NCBI GenBank assembly: GCA_944377315.1
Contig: CALWEM010000026.1
Span: 1 to 37,538, forward strand
DNA: 37,538 nucleotides
Origin: an uncultured Clostridia bacterium
GTDB taxonomy: Bacteria > Bacillota > Clostridia > Christensenellales > UBA1242
Direction of reading: 5' to 3'
The notes under the pieces were generated by a model. The model did not search any database. It was not told where the DNA came from and saw only the letters and a program-made list of their open reading frames with translations. Every line of letters starts with the position of its first letter. Position 1 is the first letter of the stretch. Of the stretch, positions 23,401 to 26,095 are shown one piece after another. The position numbers and the translations under genes are program-made.

Positions 23401-24479
23401 CTGGCGATTGTGAAGATACAGACACAGAATCAGGAACAGCTGGCGATTGTGAAGATACAGACACAGAATCAGGAGCAAATGGCAAATTTGTCACAGCAAG
23501 TGCTTCGCATTATTTGAGAAGAGGTTATAATGTTTACAGAGAGAACAAAACTTCAACTCCAGGTTATTATTGGAATTATAAATATGGTAATCAAGGTGGT
23601 GAAAGATTGTTTGGGAATCTTCAAATGACCTCAACATTTTCATATTATGGAACAACCCCAGAAGATACGGGACCTTGGGACAGAGAAAGCAAATATATTC
23701 CAGAATCAAGTGTAAAAGATTATTATTATCAGGAAAATGCTGCTCTTGCGGCAATGAATATCGGAATTATGGTTATAATGGGGGGATTAAAATCCTTGCC
23801 GTGGGGAGTGATCGCAGTAGGTCTTGGAGCAATTGATGTGGTAATAGCTGCTGGTTTTCTTGCTGCTAAAAACACAGGAATGGTTTGGGGAGAACGAGAT
23901 GTAGATTTCTTTGCGAGCAATGATGATGATAAAGGATTTTGGGATGGTATATTAGAGGATTTAGGTGGTAATGCACAAATGATTATAGATATTATAACAA
24001 CACTTGGTGGTTTTGATTATACTGAAAAGCCAACTGTTTTTGAAGGGGGAACGGAATATTTTAGTGATGGTGGAATAAATGACTATTGGTGGTTATATAG
24101 TGAGAAGAATAAAAAAAATAATGGTAAGGTTTCTGATTTTGCAGACGCGTTTAATAATTATTTAAACGGCATTAACAACAATAGGTATTATAATCGAGGA
24201 TGGAACAAAAATCCTTGGGAAGATAATTTCTATGGTGGTGCTGGCGGTGGTGATGGCTCTGGAACAAAAGGCAATGGTGGAACATCATACACAAAAGAAA
24301 TCTATGGTTATTCAAGGCAAGATGAAGGAAATATTATGTTAAACTATGATGTTTCAACAACAAATGGCTACAAGTGCTTTTTCACAAGAAATGATATGGT
24401 GACGTCTGCTGGAATTTATGGTGACGCTGGAAAAGGCGGAACTACAAGTGGGCTTAGCCAATTAAACAATATTATATAA
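2352..24479 (+). CDS. Giant 7,375-residue surface lipoprotein with GLUG repeats
   Basis: One uninterrupted reading frame. The start at 2352 is preferred over an upstream TTG (2325) because AGGAGG (2341-2346) is correctly spaced and MKKIAFGFLTLMMLFGGVFLSAC is a textbook lipoprotein signal with Cys23 as the lipidated residue. The domains in order, by approximate residue, are: Ig-like/beta-rich 24-1140; GLUG cassette 1140-1530; Ig-like 1530-2365; GLUG cassettes 2367-5373 in five blocks; beta-rich unknown 5375-6830; Gly/Asn-rich 6830-7050; and a C-terminal region with a hydrophobic hairpin at 7130-7172. No LPXTG signal, catalytic motif or S-layer homology domain was seen. I count only nine cysteines including the lipobox. 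GLUG motifs are known from adhesins and other large surface proteins of Gram-positive bacteria. I infer an extracellular, lipid-anchored, mostly beta-solenoid fibre; the ligand and role are unknown. A RadC-like gene starts 16 bases downstream with no terminator between. Confidence 0.93.
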   Translation: MKKIAFGFLTLMMLFGGVFLSACGEKKISLSVSSNEVTISTNGQQTYQDIVVTLNESGDGINVQVESQNDVVSVTTPTRSSQNEYTFRATALKSGQSRIRVSSIEDASVYETINVQVDTMLEGMTLSEDLINEKGQSELFVVKNSVEGKDLTFSNYFNIYPLDANVKDIAWTFQENNETTILRNEQVVAEIVDNQTLFVYEDYNSSEITLLASFVQMPSVQEEITFQVINDSTIEEFYLGNSEEDRILVRNDPNQSRVSGRIVVDTFDENMTMDIVVYRKYQNGSIYFLPEKDYEDYFSLDQVVYNYENGKRVIDFTIDAQVVEGRKKLSGDVYVAFNLEYKQYAYGVSTAESYDDYLKISTYFVADTILVRDETTSSIADKTIDLYSNYVTTNGYKVLATLSPDDVVLSDNTYQIAIDNMDRDPNYYINIYRENDYVNYLSFTRYEDSSTWLSEPIESGTSIYLRASSLGEYGSQTNFPLRFVATSNGTATETVYANLYQVTDNAILDIYELTVDEATGEVSENEFAFDQVYYISSSDNSMTRDFNLRIKGFSSSTGLDLVYNRNNFDISFKEVGRNEDKTNVENSYVDILVTVNVLKEGYSGGLNFSFTHKTGAKSEAISIFAFAPLESAQVVNNSIGSNNVFYDETTSQSFVVTGEGADTVVTQNPNHTTNGTLSKLLMSAGTHISLNLEYDNATLNSNEEMAGYQFMFMDFDAFNEVNQMNLDYIDKSDEEKQEIFENLNPYIDAYNYNFSSNENTYFTYSDGKLKVNDSEFVVYVAVIFYGFDEEHNEFNLMRIFKLESFYPVTSLRSNISDVTLYSFESISSNDDRSQVKVSVNLRLDKEKPTYNDLSNFSISLRNGILSVRNTDEELIERDDNGNILSVGLTRETIIENDFVTLTGFSLVKYDQTSTGENVIEFNIQTKSTQFNLSWVEIVNLNYQLEYNGTIVSDLSTNINIDILRADRVENITWVNRTENSEVYLNIATNDVTEQFFTISTSVSPNYAENRNLTYFYQPHDEDSSVLNIETNLISQSFNLTIGNSAKGGYGYLYILPEDMVKIVGGVRQIVYYTVGDNGELDKTAKYLNFSQIDTYYESLLDGTYVNEDGEVAGNYFLNNDNEKIYYSDIILRIMVIVADGQSEETAIRVYTEEDLKNMQSNLYYRVMNSLELDGWTSIENFSGMVFGHTDDVTLTFTNNSQTFINNLTGTVKDLIMVGDVTGGGFVANYVLDNGVVDNITVDVNYLENNYAPSTLKGGVYVGDKYYAGGIAGENRGTISNSKVYGLEIDLVQGGNYLNTVAGGIAGNNYGKIDACGVEFYNFIRDVENEAGEVTQEEYTNKFTAEIVGGLVGNGSFVEQGNATTKYTQISNSYVYAYSLLTDNGVDVSTFDGSITNVLNGQGDNVMVGAFVGTLQTSDNSNTYFKLTNSFAYVGQHTIDNNFGIGSVSGSGRREYKNSYISYLSVVEGDTNTYQIQMDYILSGQSGGTSFAKETIVYGESVDYSDFDGSVWEIAEIDEQVNFGFAYLKNVHQNVFVSVDQTIQNVEGKMINADAESENGSVKAGIFFLYEVQENLANDGAKSELERKNTINITELFGITENEAKSLLLSVDRINYIDFTTSSLTAKRNNLNLGETIKLTLHSRVDFSQAMTYEIMVVNYVPEVVLSVDESVLGEGQILNIQTGQNNQKRVQVVLDHSIYLGGQEYTLVNDNEYAYSASLDEIKNIDEKGEKYVTEIVSENGVNFIAKSATKENIEALIRIELKKLASYENFSVALSDYRQKNFYISTYLGANSVSVFEKELNISPLEPANFKVVINSDSQDEDLALTFTYNGKDYFVEGGKLVINDNLVLDVEWEMKENGNEKTFNVYMNVNKEYRHKVDKTYNFVIGVNAKSQKNNKTYLKTIDFSVKKQGIDKVNVTAYTIESRIINNSRWYYTPSTTISSTLVPGSDSILAMDVSPIFAHFSRIDVLYDVTSNGNIGTVQISRLSYNSTYGYYIDSSTTTNISTASVSGLRITPTDNDLQNGIYYFRINVSSSFSSNSSINLTFNFYDEDELVASDSYSYIIDYLNSATILVNGQSSVMVAKGESVEVSISLELNQSLTNNSIRLEGAGDYITLSDIEETVSNSTRNYKATINTSVLSTLQDGNSTGVFYVYASVSRYVNGVMDYIESYATIYLLDFTLNENGTKIVGSTQQVQYGNGTYDSFVSYINAEQTLAFSYVLDPEEYNFDSSNVNEYNAVYGENGLMAKQTEFMRNGSYRDDVGGYFINYEYDSGIYREVPIEERLLIIGTDDSETPIYNSQTGEFLENEIVEFSSGANSTVKIKGLRIGSIHMRLETIVISGNKTFTLLYDFVITINVWSDEEVPVPIYTAEEFLRYAEGNRDDNGNTSSGDYILMNDIVLQNYTPLDTTFLKSLDGNGYQIYIDSFNTNVDGTSLNIALFDEVVEGTTLKNVRVNIYNGGQLTVNIRDYQNVNIAGFALTNNGIIYNCEVVAYYDENLSSSKISSSTGLVVNFVKGTGTDNVYLTSQDVEAGDINIVGFVVENNNIITNSRVGGESVGIIVEIDETKYYSELSLPLFTIRGQGTVNGFVQSNSGTISASFVNNVQIENLMNSTSSVTSGFVNNNSGEVHTSYVQGANFADDFYFDASSIVSTGRVAGFVYNNTGLVKNSYVNIAFEVDATKSYLSAGFVYQNSEVAEVLLCYAAAKMTNSDINEMSFSGVNERGQDLNLNEDGIRYSYYYSKERVDKTPQGSYDTGAFAITDVAYEESYYRFSFSSTDGAYDGIWTMTNKNKNENDDGTKVITLVSANHIAFSNREIIYNGGDSDDYYYLPTQLTDINTYRVLDFANGSINNPIIIRSAADFAKATGKAQETEISSYKQYYTNTTVFGTYRLVNDLDFSEIDQDVTGDNNIILTTTTKSFLGILDGNSFTISNISLGASTQVDNYGLFRELKDATIMNVDFKVTSVHNANANIVGALAGTAVNTRLIGLSLSPNDDRVDDESVQAISILGNNIVGGVVGIVIGDSKLNDITVTDIDVASRYYDNSKTITYNDRYTGDTLRELIYNGSSLGSAVKYLSYAGGIAGYVDIYKYIGDDYVQYSTQTDLTDYNVVSIKALDSVDIYGEVAGGLFGYLGKSLMAYDLGIELDADMALNNPSYITSKNLFAGGIVGESYAGLYAVYAKYSTTLQKTIEEGMYNYYNGGTSERGQLSIFSYTALDTKHPGYYNNPLYIGGIVGYAKAGYVTIAYNKLNVVSNVKNNEINYQTEAVGGIVGYINSEYRYDSDFINNKVSISYYLNQTYFSGVIYSENTADAGGIIGQVNVDSDIALNKVNSIPYYDASRSLENVYSLIAGFRNDSEEDNREFPNNLYLLDSRNGYHNVVNNAQSSVFGNTRMSVAVTNQFLVDAKTTEEVTSDNTETYIKGQTTKETLATISNGYVPILEIESIKNLATIEAQHSSMSSFFLHNDWDETRWEHEADEIFPDIVLYPKLEVLFLDADERSIADVLAQISTDRPNATVVVRGRVNQDSPASGYSDVDLRTYLKKNPDISLKEFGGTFVSYSNYMNSSDEGILTEVVYQNIGNNTINVIGGDAGDEVGLILSANDVLFDSTAEGFTLDGINIYVANEDSESAGTGESDLSTLELDGPIITEKLENANIIDVTVFFNGDLNYTLESSEGNGVLANVAKSSSFQNINFVFRYKSENNNQKNPQMNLNVKATTGGSSSRKFGLIVGESEQSSVYSLNTISNVYLSSEPTQTMGNIVDQSENIKLEVKITNDNRISTSGTGSLNKNSLYFGFLVGNVFVNSGASSLPLNFGMTNLTDDTISGINMILEGAENQNAEESGYGEVYLGGYFGNANLTEVTIVSTGSTPMSSLIRNFNIVQKVNIEELNLGLGFGTLTGQGQMTVAYSTPSGLDITGGLYQIVGVTTGIGQNENGVNIGSFAGASRFNINLSTILNVEFEVLGDQPNEIVLHNEFTSSETQVDIDVYDKQTDPSQEGEDGTVSGENPNRSVSGIYSAYEFGHPSDDNTNEVNNNVWVAKGDKQTAVETYKTNAETNIGTFIGLMNAGTFSFSQITFSELSDVQIKNENKNETNAKTVNVGAIGKVSGGSMTMANSTAKYNATNYFVETDGTANVGGLIGNGTLTNFNVGSYMYGGTVVSFAKTINFGGLAGNVELKASGLLQEIVYGGTLKNFIKEDDKTIVAGGVIGTIKNSGYLNIGSSSGNIKGAYSYGDVFVNYDDEQDENNEGKIIKRTLDKIAFGGVIGEVVAGNEGNGKEGNNGALYILKSYSLATLYNDRLPKGGLNAAQYANNAFVGMNSDLVNIGGNNAENYYSSGVTLSYQYMENNRNIDVSYGFNDDNYYGYSSNEISGNASENNTLNGKISSDDGSGIVEVMREMVGKYNSDIKFDLGSKLNPIEINNSTSFAGISSSDDIKHMKMKYYYISKDFETSNRIEGELNNVVIVGNGKTITLNSTQDPEKSGVTGGTTMGLFENIGTAPDSYTAISGIVVDMDFNFVINKNDENSEDPLTFAGLVNNAGMSEDNAGTDRSIIIYAVGATGSVEFGGKGYVDFAGLVGNMYTGMLSNSYVDLDIFYHAGYGLDDGNYYPKSTIKAVFGTGDGIVDVFNTFANGQVKSYVPSNIYTFNSASEESGNIQITNSYSVMQVVTEDYGYGVAYNIDNFQGNISLSYYSDYSGNIGTKTTATTQANGKTIYTTTKETGGGTKALVNQLSIGFNDENKVMQKINISKGDIYSQWFYSPFRNNGYGTTGFVYLRNTTAYSRVQTGISDDVIQTSDGDKSKAYRTYEYAKLSEEELATLNSRDGTVNGNERDYFLAITNVGKFSQIQDLESSGSGLTITGNSFQNCKFFLRYDINLSDLGNNGDDAWNYINNDLGTDSQIVVIDGQDHLVEFENSAGLFGTVYANIENLRIINHKEFSTNNKEFSTPNGKSSYLYGVLAGAYTGSLINVSVQGDISVNVEKNPGLYYIGGVAGQFTGTMSSVESIVTISADYGAGIVGGVVGQFTGENDNGRDYGLKETTFANAQEQTGENNSSEETTNVNVSIINGEITYTSFNGSIVMKNSNISANVTHNTQIINETDVYYKVDKKNLTTTGLTIETTHTSNTSSSEDDSTGKDISNAGEKPKYSGELNAVAGGIAGYVESGNIEYSYNNATIMNQYYGTVTQSSSFAIRNLASGGIVGYQKEGSVDNSINTGYIVSGNNRNEGVALSGGIVGYSKGSVSNSINDAKVQSVSYVDPSYYNINLDKSKGLTAGGDKIKFVITIEYNITTTIVENASGGQEKDPEYEMPRLVHAYGIGYFNSQSQKTADDQSNANLDAEETINDGNIGYTVRKIEPERTAQHYGGGSSLPTGTLDDYQESYDYYVGEGETQDIRVSAYDAYGFPSRLNYYYEYNLTIQGFKHNYSNDYGEFLGFSISDNTPNTTSGDARASKMSNVDYNDLYPGGTTSYYFSLPFYSTETDTNGENYNNGNSYDELVEDASGRNSNISATGNNLDESALKEKYNEINEYREKEEDEKSINVAGEIYNYVNSGDEFIQYTGGIALSGRAQITLPTYSYRDELGENVDNDIQMIPRAVASIKFKLLGNDGNGWKDLGIQAMGANTEIMKDGDLYYLDYEAYFNKTELQALAGKDIGYNSLQLTADYTLTYEVQQSITLTKRNMEKFNINKGEDGVDYGIQIKMVMEQGNAYNCYSLGGFLQDFGYAQYYQSFIPYGENESPLAFNVNFTNNESGEVYYLNNKGVLTQGNGLDDENATKLLLWYNGSNESELSSYIGLINLGQNSATKRDSLLEELGNKYTMNLTFYAQGSGEFDNIIGGATEFASEQTMSKTFASHILSSNAATSDYPEGFVWYDAVEIVNDTNNNMATVKIYASTIDKANPSEIDVTMTVTNQSGGNVNTTFEFVKGESGYTIENATGTISNFATYEVTITDTTFTFTFTRSESSSNPPQVVDNSVVITYYDNSVTFNKTELVGLELSMGDTPVQGKYEYDGTGVYVENEQGKLESAGEGEYTISTSGNNIIVTKNASGAVTQTVYLKYTFDGISEGTTGTFQIVSGSGGKVVYINTEGFYYTLESDEDGYPTDKLAENEDGKNYTEMQDTITLEDGSTLSTRYQFYKISGVNSYRGVTLNSSNSYIITQYSMGNAKVYKIVQENQEKVIATIYNLRESNANEVEVGAVSYWEDGEGVDYVVKDNKYYISTYAVVGENGVREFESESKWEDVTKQYGDLEQYFQFAGLISVSYQEENDQVDYGFNFQYLVNLTSSDLVGFDYEFNEVTGVIETPVDGHYSELNETRTNLGEGKVTQNTFSINSDGTFKIQGETYVIYEKSLTINLGSLVNVPNIEYEQRGDSPDIVDVIKDGEKVGYIKVNYNEAGDKITGGTIYYSNGNAVSGSSVEATYDEEGNLTSIKYNGIEKIIGTVESTESEYIRYVIRSKSDYTTINGKETSKYHEIVIDIPFTSISSVLYEKNSLLVANSISANSDSSYAANTASVRFTDDSLRSYIGKEVEFASSNYGPSEREQENALSYGSSSIDYTFDLKVPAENAYVNITSSNSDFELEDTEVDDDKKDDNTIYKTISIDTTKTSVPFGEHEGDVLFEFGIQNSNQEEYEITSDVADGDADKIDLSNVKDGNIIINSNIYVDDMSITIGMEVRGYDHIVTQKISLSTFDYAVKVSSSGKSSGKLQDTNFAIMGDAKDRGLYKSGQNVFLVESSGAKDIRVKDIEFYGSLRQIDPITNAQKTSQGESSGTITAIMATGNVSNITSNLSMIGKDGESADSVTESTLKSSGESVNVLLQAYEDNIITNKSIIVSGNGGNGSNGADGVRSEIGSSKVKGENGVNAGDGGTFGGINNNEKGITINGADGTAGNGGNGADGLNATKKTEGVYSQSGDSYNYKSDKTGGLAGGGGAGGNSGETNKKPGQTNRQYKDLPGSGGTGGLGMYYTSSSNYEEEYMQNISDYSTDGNATGYSGAKLIQSNYSSWIKTSGGGGTAGDCEDTDTESGTAGDCEDTDTESGANGKFVTASASHYLRRGYNVYRENKTSTPGYYWNYKYGNQGGERLFGNLQMTSTFSYYGTTPEDTGPWDRESKYIPESSVKDYYYQENAALAAMNIGIMVIMGGLKSLPWGVIAVGLGAIDVVIAAGFLAAKNTGMVWGERDVDFFASNDDDKGFWDGILEDLGGNAQMIIDIITTLGGFDYTEKPTVFEGGTEYFSDGGINDYWWLYSEKNKKNNGKVSDFADAFNNYLNGINNNRYYNRGWNKNPWEDNFYGGAGGGDGSGTKGNGGTSYTKEIYGYSRQDEGNIMLNYDVSTTNGYKCFFTRNDMVTSAGIYGDAGKGGTTSGLSQLNNII
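2421..5760 (+). other. N-terminal Ig-like, beta-rich region of the giant protein
   Basis: The first ~90 mature residues (SLSVSSNEVTISTNG... then a strand ending SGQSRIRVSS) have the look of a bacterial Ig-like (BIG) domain. What follows continues as alternating hydrophobic strands rich in Asn, Ser, Thr, Tyr and Asp without a motif I can name. No repeats are obvious at DNA level. Confidence 0.5.
5775..6940 (+). repeat. GLUG cassette 1 of the giant protein
   Basis: It opens with the header typical of such regions (AIRVYTEEDLKNM, then a 'relationship to wild outline' strand FSGMVFGHTD). It continues with GLUG-type repeats such as GGIAGENRGTISNSKV, GGIAGNNYGKIDACGV and GGLVGNGSF. Each repeat is expected to be one short beta hairpin or solenoid rung. 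Confidence 0.75.
9450..10890 (+). repeat. GLUG cassette 2 of the giant protein
   Basis: The header is PIYTAEEFLRYAEG, followed by YILMNDIVL and LKSLDGNGYQIYI, the classic lead-in. Repeats then run AGFALTNNGIIYNCEV, VGFVVENNNIITNSRV, NGFVQSNSGTISASFV, SGFVNNNSGEVHTSYV and AGFVYNNTGLVKNSYV. This block uses GF(V/A) in place of GG(I/L), a subtype distinct from the other cassettes. Confidence 0.8.
10905..12500 (+). repeat. GLUG cassette 3 of the giant protein
   Basis: The header NNPIIIRSAADFAKATG is followed by TYRLVNDLDFSEI and SFLGILDGNSFTISNISL. Repeats include AGGIAGYVD, AGGLFGYLG, AGGIVGESYAG, IGGIVGYAKAG, VGGIVGYIN and AGGIIGQVN. Spacing between repeats is long (30-60 residues), with tyrosine-rich inserts. 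Confidence 0.8.
12840..15590 (+). repeat. GLUG-like cassette 4 of the giant protein
   Basis: This is the largest block and the most divergent. Recognisable repeats are LGGYFGNANLTEV, IGSFAGASRFNI, IGTFIGLMNAGTF, VGAIGKVSGGSM, VGGLIGNGTLTNF, FGGLAGNVELKAS, AGGVIGTIKNSGY and FGGVIGEVVAG. The lead-in (SIADVLAQISTDRPNATVVVRG) differs from the other headers. Confidence 0.65.
15597..16680 (+). repeat. GLUG cassette 5 of the giant protein
   Basis: The header KLNPIEINNSTSFAGI is followed by KYYYISKDFE and VVIVGNGKTITL, then GLFENIGT, FAGLVNNAG and FAGLVGNMYTGMLSNSYV. It is shorter than its neighbours and ends in the strand GTTGFVYLRN. Confidence 0.65.
16855..18470 (+). repeat. GLUG cassette 6 of the giant protein
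   Basis: The header FLAITNVGKFSQIQDL is followed by KFFLRYDINLSDL and IVVIDGQDHLVEF. Repeats then run AGLFGTVYANIENL, YGVLAGAYTGSLINV, IGGVAGQFTGTMSSV, VGGVVGQFTG, AGGIAGYVESGNIEYS, SGGIVGYQKEGSVDNS and SGGIVGYSKGSVSNS. A 7-residue tandem duplication lies at its start (17164-17205). Confidence 0.75.
17164..17205 (+). repeat. 21-base tandem duplication
   Basis: ACAAAGAATTTTCGAC occurs at 17164-17179 and again at 17185-17200, a 21-base period that duplicates KEFSTNN as KEFSTPN. The frame is kept and the second copy has diverged slightly at its end. Confidence 0.75.
22855..23510 (+). repeat. Glycine/asparagine-rich segment of the giant protein
   Basis: The stretch has dense runs such as GNGGNGSNGADG, AGDGGTFGG, ADGTAGNGGNGADG and GGLAGGGGAGGNSG, interrupted by charged spacers. 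It may form a glycine-rich helix bundle or a flexible linker. No collagen-like strict G-x-y periodicity is kept for long. Confidence 0.7.
23394..23471 (+). repeat. Perfect 39-base tandem duplication
   Basis: Two identical 39-base units lie at 23394-23432 and 23433-23471, duplicating GTAGDCEDTDTES. The identity suggests a recent slippage event inside the glycine-rich segment. Each unit carries one cysteine and a cluster of acidic residues. Confidence 0.9.
23739..23867 (+). other. Hydrophobic hairpin near the C terminus of the giant protein
   Basis: Residues about 7130-7172 form two hydrophobic stretches (AALAAMNIGIMVIMGG and WGVIAVGLGAIDVVIAAGFLAA) separated by LKSLP. They are glycine- and alanine-rich enough to be tightly packed membrane helices. 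Roughly 200 residues follow, rich in Trp, Tyr and Asp, with a second glycine-rich patch. Confidence 0.7.
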
Positions 24480-24495
24480 AAGGAGAAAATTAATT

Positions 24496-25233
24496 ATGGA
24501 TAATTCTGATATTAGTCACGAAGGACACAGAAAAAGATTGTTGGACACGGTGATTAACGCCGGTCTTGAAAATTTGAGCGATGTGCAGATTGTGGAGTTT
24601 ATGCTCACTTATGTGTTCCCAAGGGGAGATGTCAATCCCCTTGCACACCGCCTTTTGGATGCCTATGGCACACTGGGGAATATTTTGGAAGCAAAGCCGA
24701 TTGACCTTATGAGTATTCGCGGAATCAACGAGCGCTCTGCCAAGAAAATCCACGCTTTGTCTGATTTGTTCTTCTCATACACCACTTCAAAAATGAAAGA
24801 AGTGACAACCTATGATGATGTCAGAGAGATTATTGACCTTGTCGAACTTCTCCTTCGTTTCCGTAAGACTGAAAATCTGGTCCTGCTGGGCTTTAGTGCA
24901 TCAAATCTCCTTTGTGGAAGCAAGCGTGTCGTTTCAAACGAAACCGACTCCGTTTCAATGAAACTTTTTGAAGTTACCGCTTTTCTCTCTTCCGTCCGTC
25001 CACACTCCTTGGTCGTTGCTCATTGCCATCCTTCTGGCATCGCTTTTCCGTCCAGTCAAGACGAAGAAGCCTTCAGTTTTCTCAAAAATCTCTGTTTTGA
25101 CTGCGGTGTCAATCTTATCGACAGTTACATTGTTGGAGAAAATGGCGTGTATAGCCAAAATCAAAACATTTTGAAACGACAATATTTTGATATTGAAGAT
25201 GTCAAAGATGTCGTCTTCAACAAACATCAATAA
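24496..25233 (+). CDS. radC: RadC-like JAB-domain protein, copy 1
   Basis: The 245-residue protein has the RadC layout: an N-terminal helical/HhH part (HEGHRKRLLDTV... VNPLAHRLLDAYGTL... SIRGINERSAKKI) and a C-terminal JAB/MPN domain. The JAMM zinc motif is HCHPSG at 176-181 with S186 and D189. Glu159, 17 residues before the first His, fits the catalytic glutamate. The family was named for DNA repair but its true role is unsettled. AGGAG at 24481-24485 supports the start. The gene begins 16 bases after the giant gene with no terminator between, so it may be co-transcribed with it; a terminator follows at 25232. A paralogue lies at 34143. Confidence 0.85.
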   Translation: MDNSDISHEGHRKRLLDTVINAGLENLSDVQIVEFMLTYVFPRGDVNPLAHRLLDAYGTLGNILEAKPIDLMSIRGINERSAKKIHALSDLFFSYTTSKMKEVTTYDDVREIIDLVELLLRFRKTENLVLLGFSASNLLCGSKRVVSNETDSVSMKLFEVTAFLSSVRPHSLVVAHCHPSGIAFPSSQDEEAFSFLKNLCFDCGVNLIDSYIVGENGVYSQNQNILKRQYFDIEDVKDVVFNKHQ

Positions 25234-25261
25234 AGTGGCTTTAAAAGCCATTTTATTTTTG
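25232..25261 (+). terminator. Intrinsic terminator after radC copy 1
   Basis: TGGCT (236-240 of the 25 kb block, i.e. 25236-25240) pairs with AGCCA (25246-25250). The stem extends outward through AAAG/TTTT and is followed by ATTTTTG. This closes the giant gene-radC unit. Confidence 0.75.
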
Positions 25262-25295
25262 TATAAATTCGGCTGTTTTTTGAAAAAATATACCT

Positions 25296-25661
25296 ATGCT
25301 GGATGTCAAATCTAAACTTGTGCTTAAAATCTTGGCAAAGGAAACAAGTGGTGGAAGTTACAAAATCTTCGAAAGCGAAGATATCATTTCTCTTTTGCCA
25401 AAACGCTTCCGCACTGACAGCGAAGGTATTCGACATATTCTCACTCATCTCGAAAGGCAGGATTTTATCTCGATTAAATATGACGATGATGACACATATT
25501 GCCTTTGCGTCCTTCCTTTCGGCTTTGAAGAAGTGGAAGACGCTCCAGTCAAAGAGCGTGGGCGTGTGAACAAGTTGACCATCCTTTTTTCCTTCCTTTT
25601 TGGGCTTTTGGGTGCGCTTATTGGTGGGATTATCACTTTTCTTTTCATCAAATTTCTTTAG
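25296..25661 (+). CDS. Winged-helix-like protein with C-terminal membrane helix, A
   Basis: The 121-residue protein has residues 1-75 that look like a winged helix: KLVLKILAKE, a helix IISLLPKRF, a recognition-like helix SEGIRHILTHLERQDFISI, and a wing YDDDDTYCLCVLP. A charged linker (VEDAPVKERGR) leads to one membrane helix, LTILFSFLFGLLGALIGGIITFLFIKFL, at the very C terminus. It therefore has a tail-anchored topology with the putative DNA- or protein-binding domain in the cytoplasm. No Shine-Dalgarno site precedes the ATG. The next gene encodes a diverged paralogue of the same design. I do not recognise a named family. Confidence 0.75.
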   Translation: MLDVKSKLVLKILAKETSGGSYKIFESEDIISLLPKRFRTDSEGIRHILTHLERQDFISIKYDDDDTYCLCVLPFGFEEVEDAPVKERGRVNKLTILFSFLFGLLGALIGGIITFLFIKFL

Positions 25662-25694
25662 AATAAAATGTGTGTTTTGAAAGAAAATAATGTT

Positions 25695-26054
25695 ATGACA
25701 AAGAAAGAAAAACTTGTGATGACATATCTATGCAACAAGTGTCAAAAAAAGAAAACTTATCTCATTTCTCCTCAAGAGTTAACTTCTGCACTCTCCAAGA
25801 AGTTTGTTCTTTCTGTCGCCGAAATTGATGAAATTATGGTCTCTTTGTCCAACCAAAATTTTATTGACTTTGTCGCGTCGGACGGCAAAAATGGTTATTA
25901 CTATTGCGTCACTTTGAAAAAATGTGGGCTGTCATACAACTCTGACAGGAAAAATCAAAAGAAAACTTTGGGTATTTTGGTGCTTCGCTCCATTTTTCTC
26001 GCCACTGTCAGTTTCGTTTTCGGTGTTATCTTGAAGGCTATTTTCAAAAGTTAA
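25695..26054 (+). CDS. Winged-helix-like protein with C-terminal membrane helix, B
   Basis: The product has 119 residues. The start at 25695 ([12 protein letters not shown]) is preferred over ATG 25668 because it aligns with the start of the preceding paralogue (MLDVKSKLVLKIL). Corresponding segments are [31 protein letters not shown] and GYYYCVTL, followed by a basic linker (SDRKNQKK) and a terminal membrane helix ([23 protein letters not shown]). Two cysteines (CNKC) sit in the first loop. Ribosome-binding signals are weak. The uvrB promoter overlaps its 3' flank. Function unknown. Confidence 0.7.
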   Translation: MTKKEKLVMTYLCNKCQKKKTYLISPQELTSALSKKFVLSVAEIDEIMVSLSNQNFIDFVASDGKNGYYYCVTLKKCGLSYNSDRKNQKKTLGILVLRSIFLATVSFVFGVILKAIFKS

Positions 26055-26060
26055 ATTTTC

Positions 26061-26089
26061 TTTTCAAATTCTTTTTTTTGTGTTATAAT
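26061..26089 (+). promoter_or_regulatory. uvrB promoter (extended -10, leaderless)
   Basis: TATAAT at 26084-26089 is preceded by TGT, giving an extended -10, with a weak -35 TTTTCA at 26061-26066 and a 17-base spacer. The predicted +1 is 26096, the A of the uvrB ATG. No LexA-type box was seen. Confidence 0.65.
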
Positions 26090-26095
26090 ATCTCT

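Noticed and set aside
22855-23510. Collagen-like triple helix in the glycine-rich segment
   Set aside because: Glycine spacing is irregular and the G-x-y pattern does not persist for more than a few units.
2352-24479. Open frames on the opposite strand and in other frames within the giant gene
   Set aside because: They lack ribosome-binding sites and protein-like character and follow from the repetitive codon pattern of the real gene.
26078-26095. Upstream in-frame ATG for uvrB
   Set aside because: It lies upstream of the -10 box of the recognised promoter and adds residues not found in the family.
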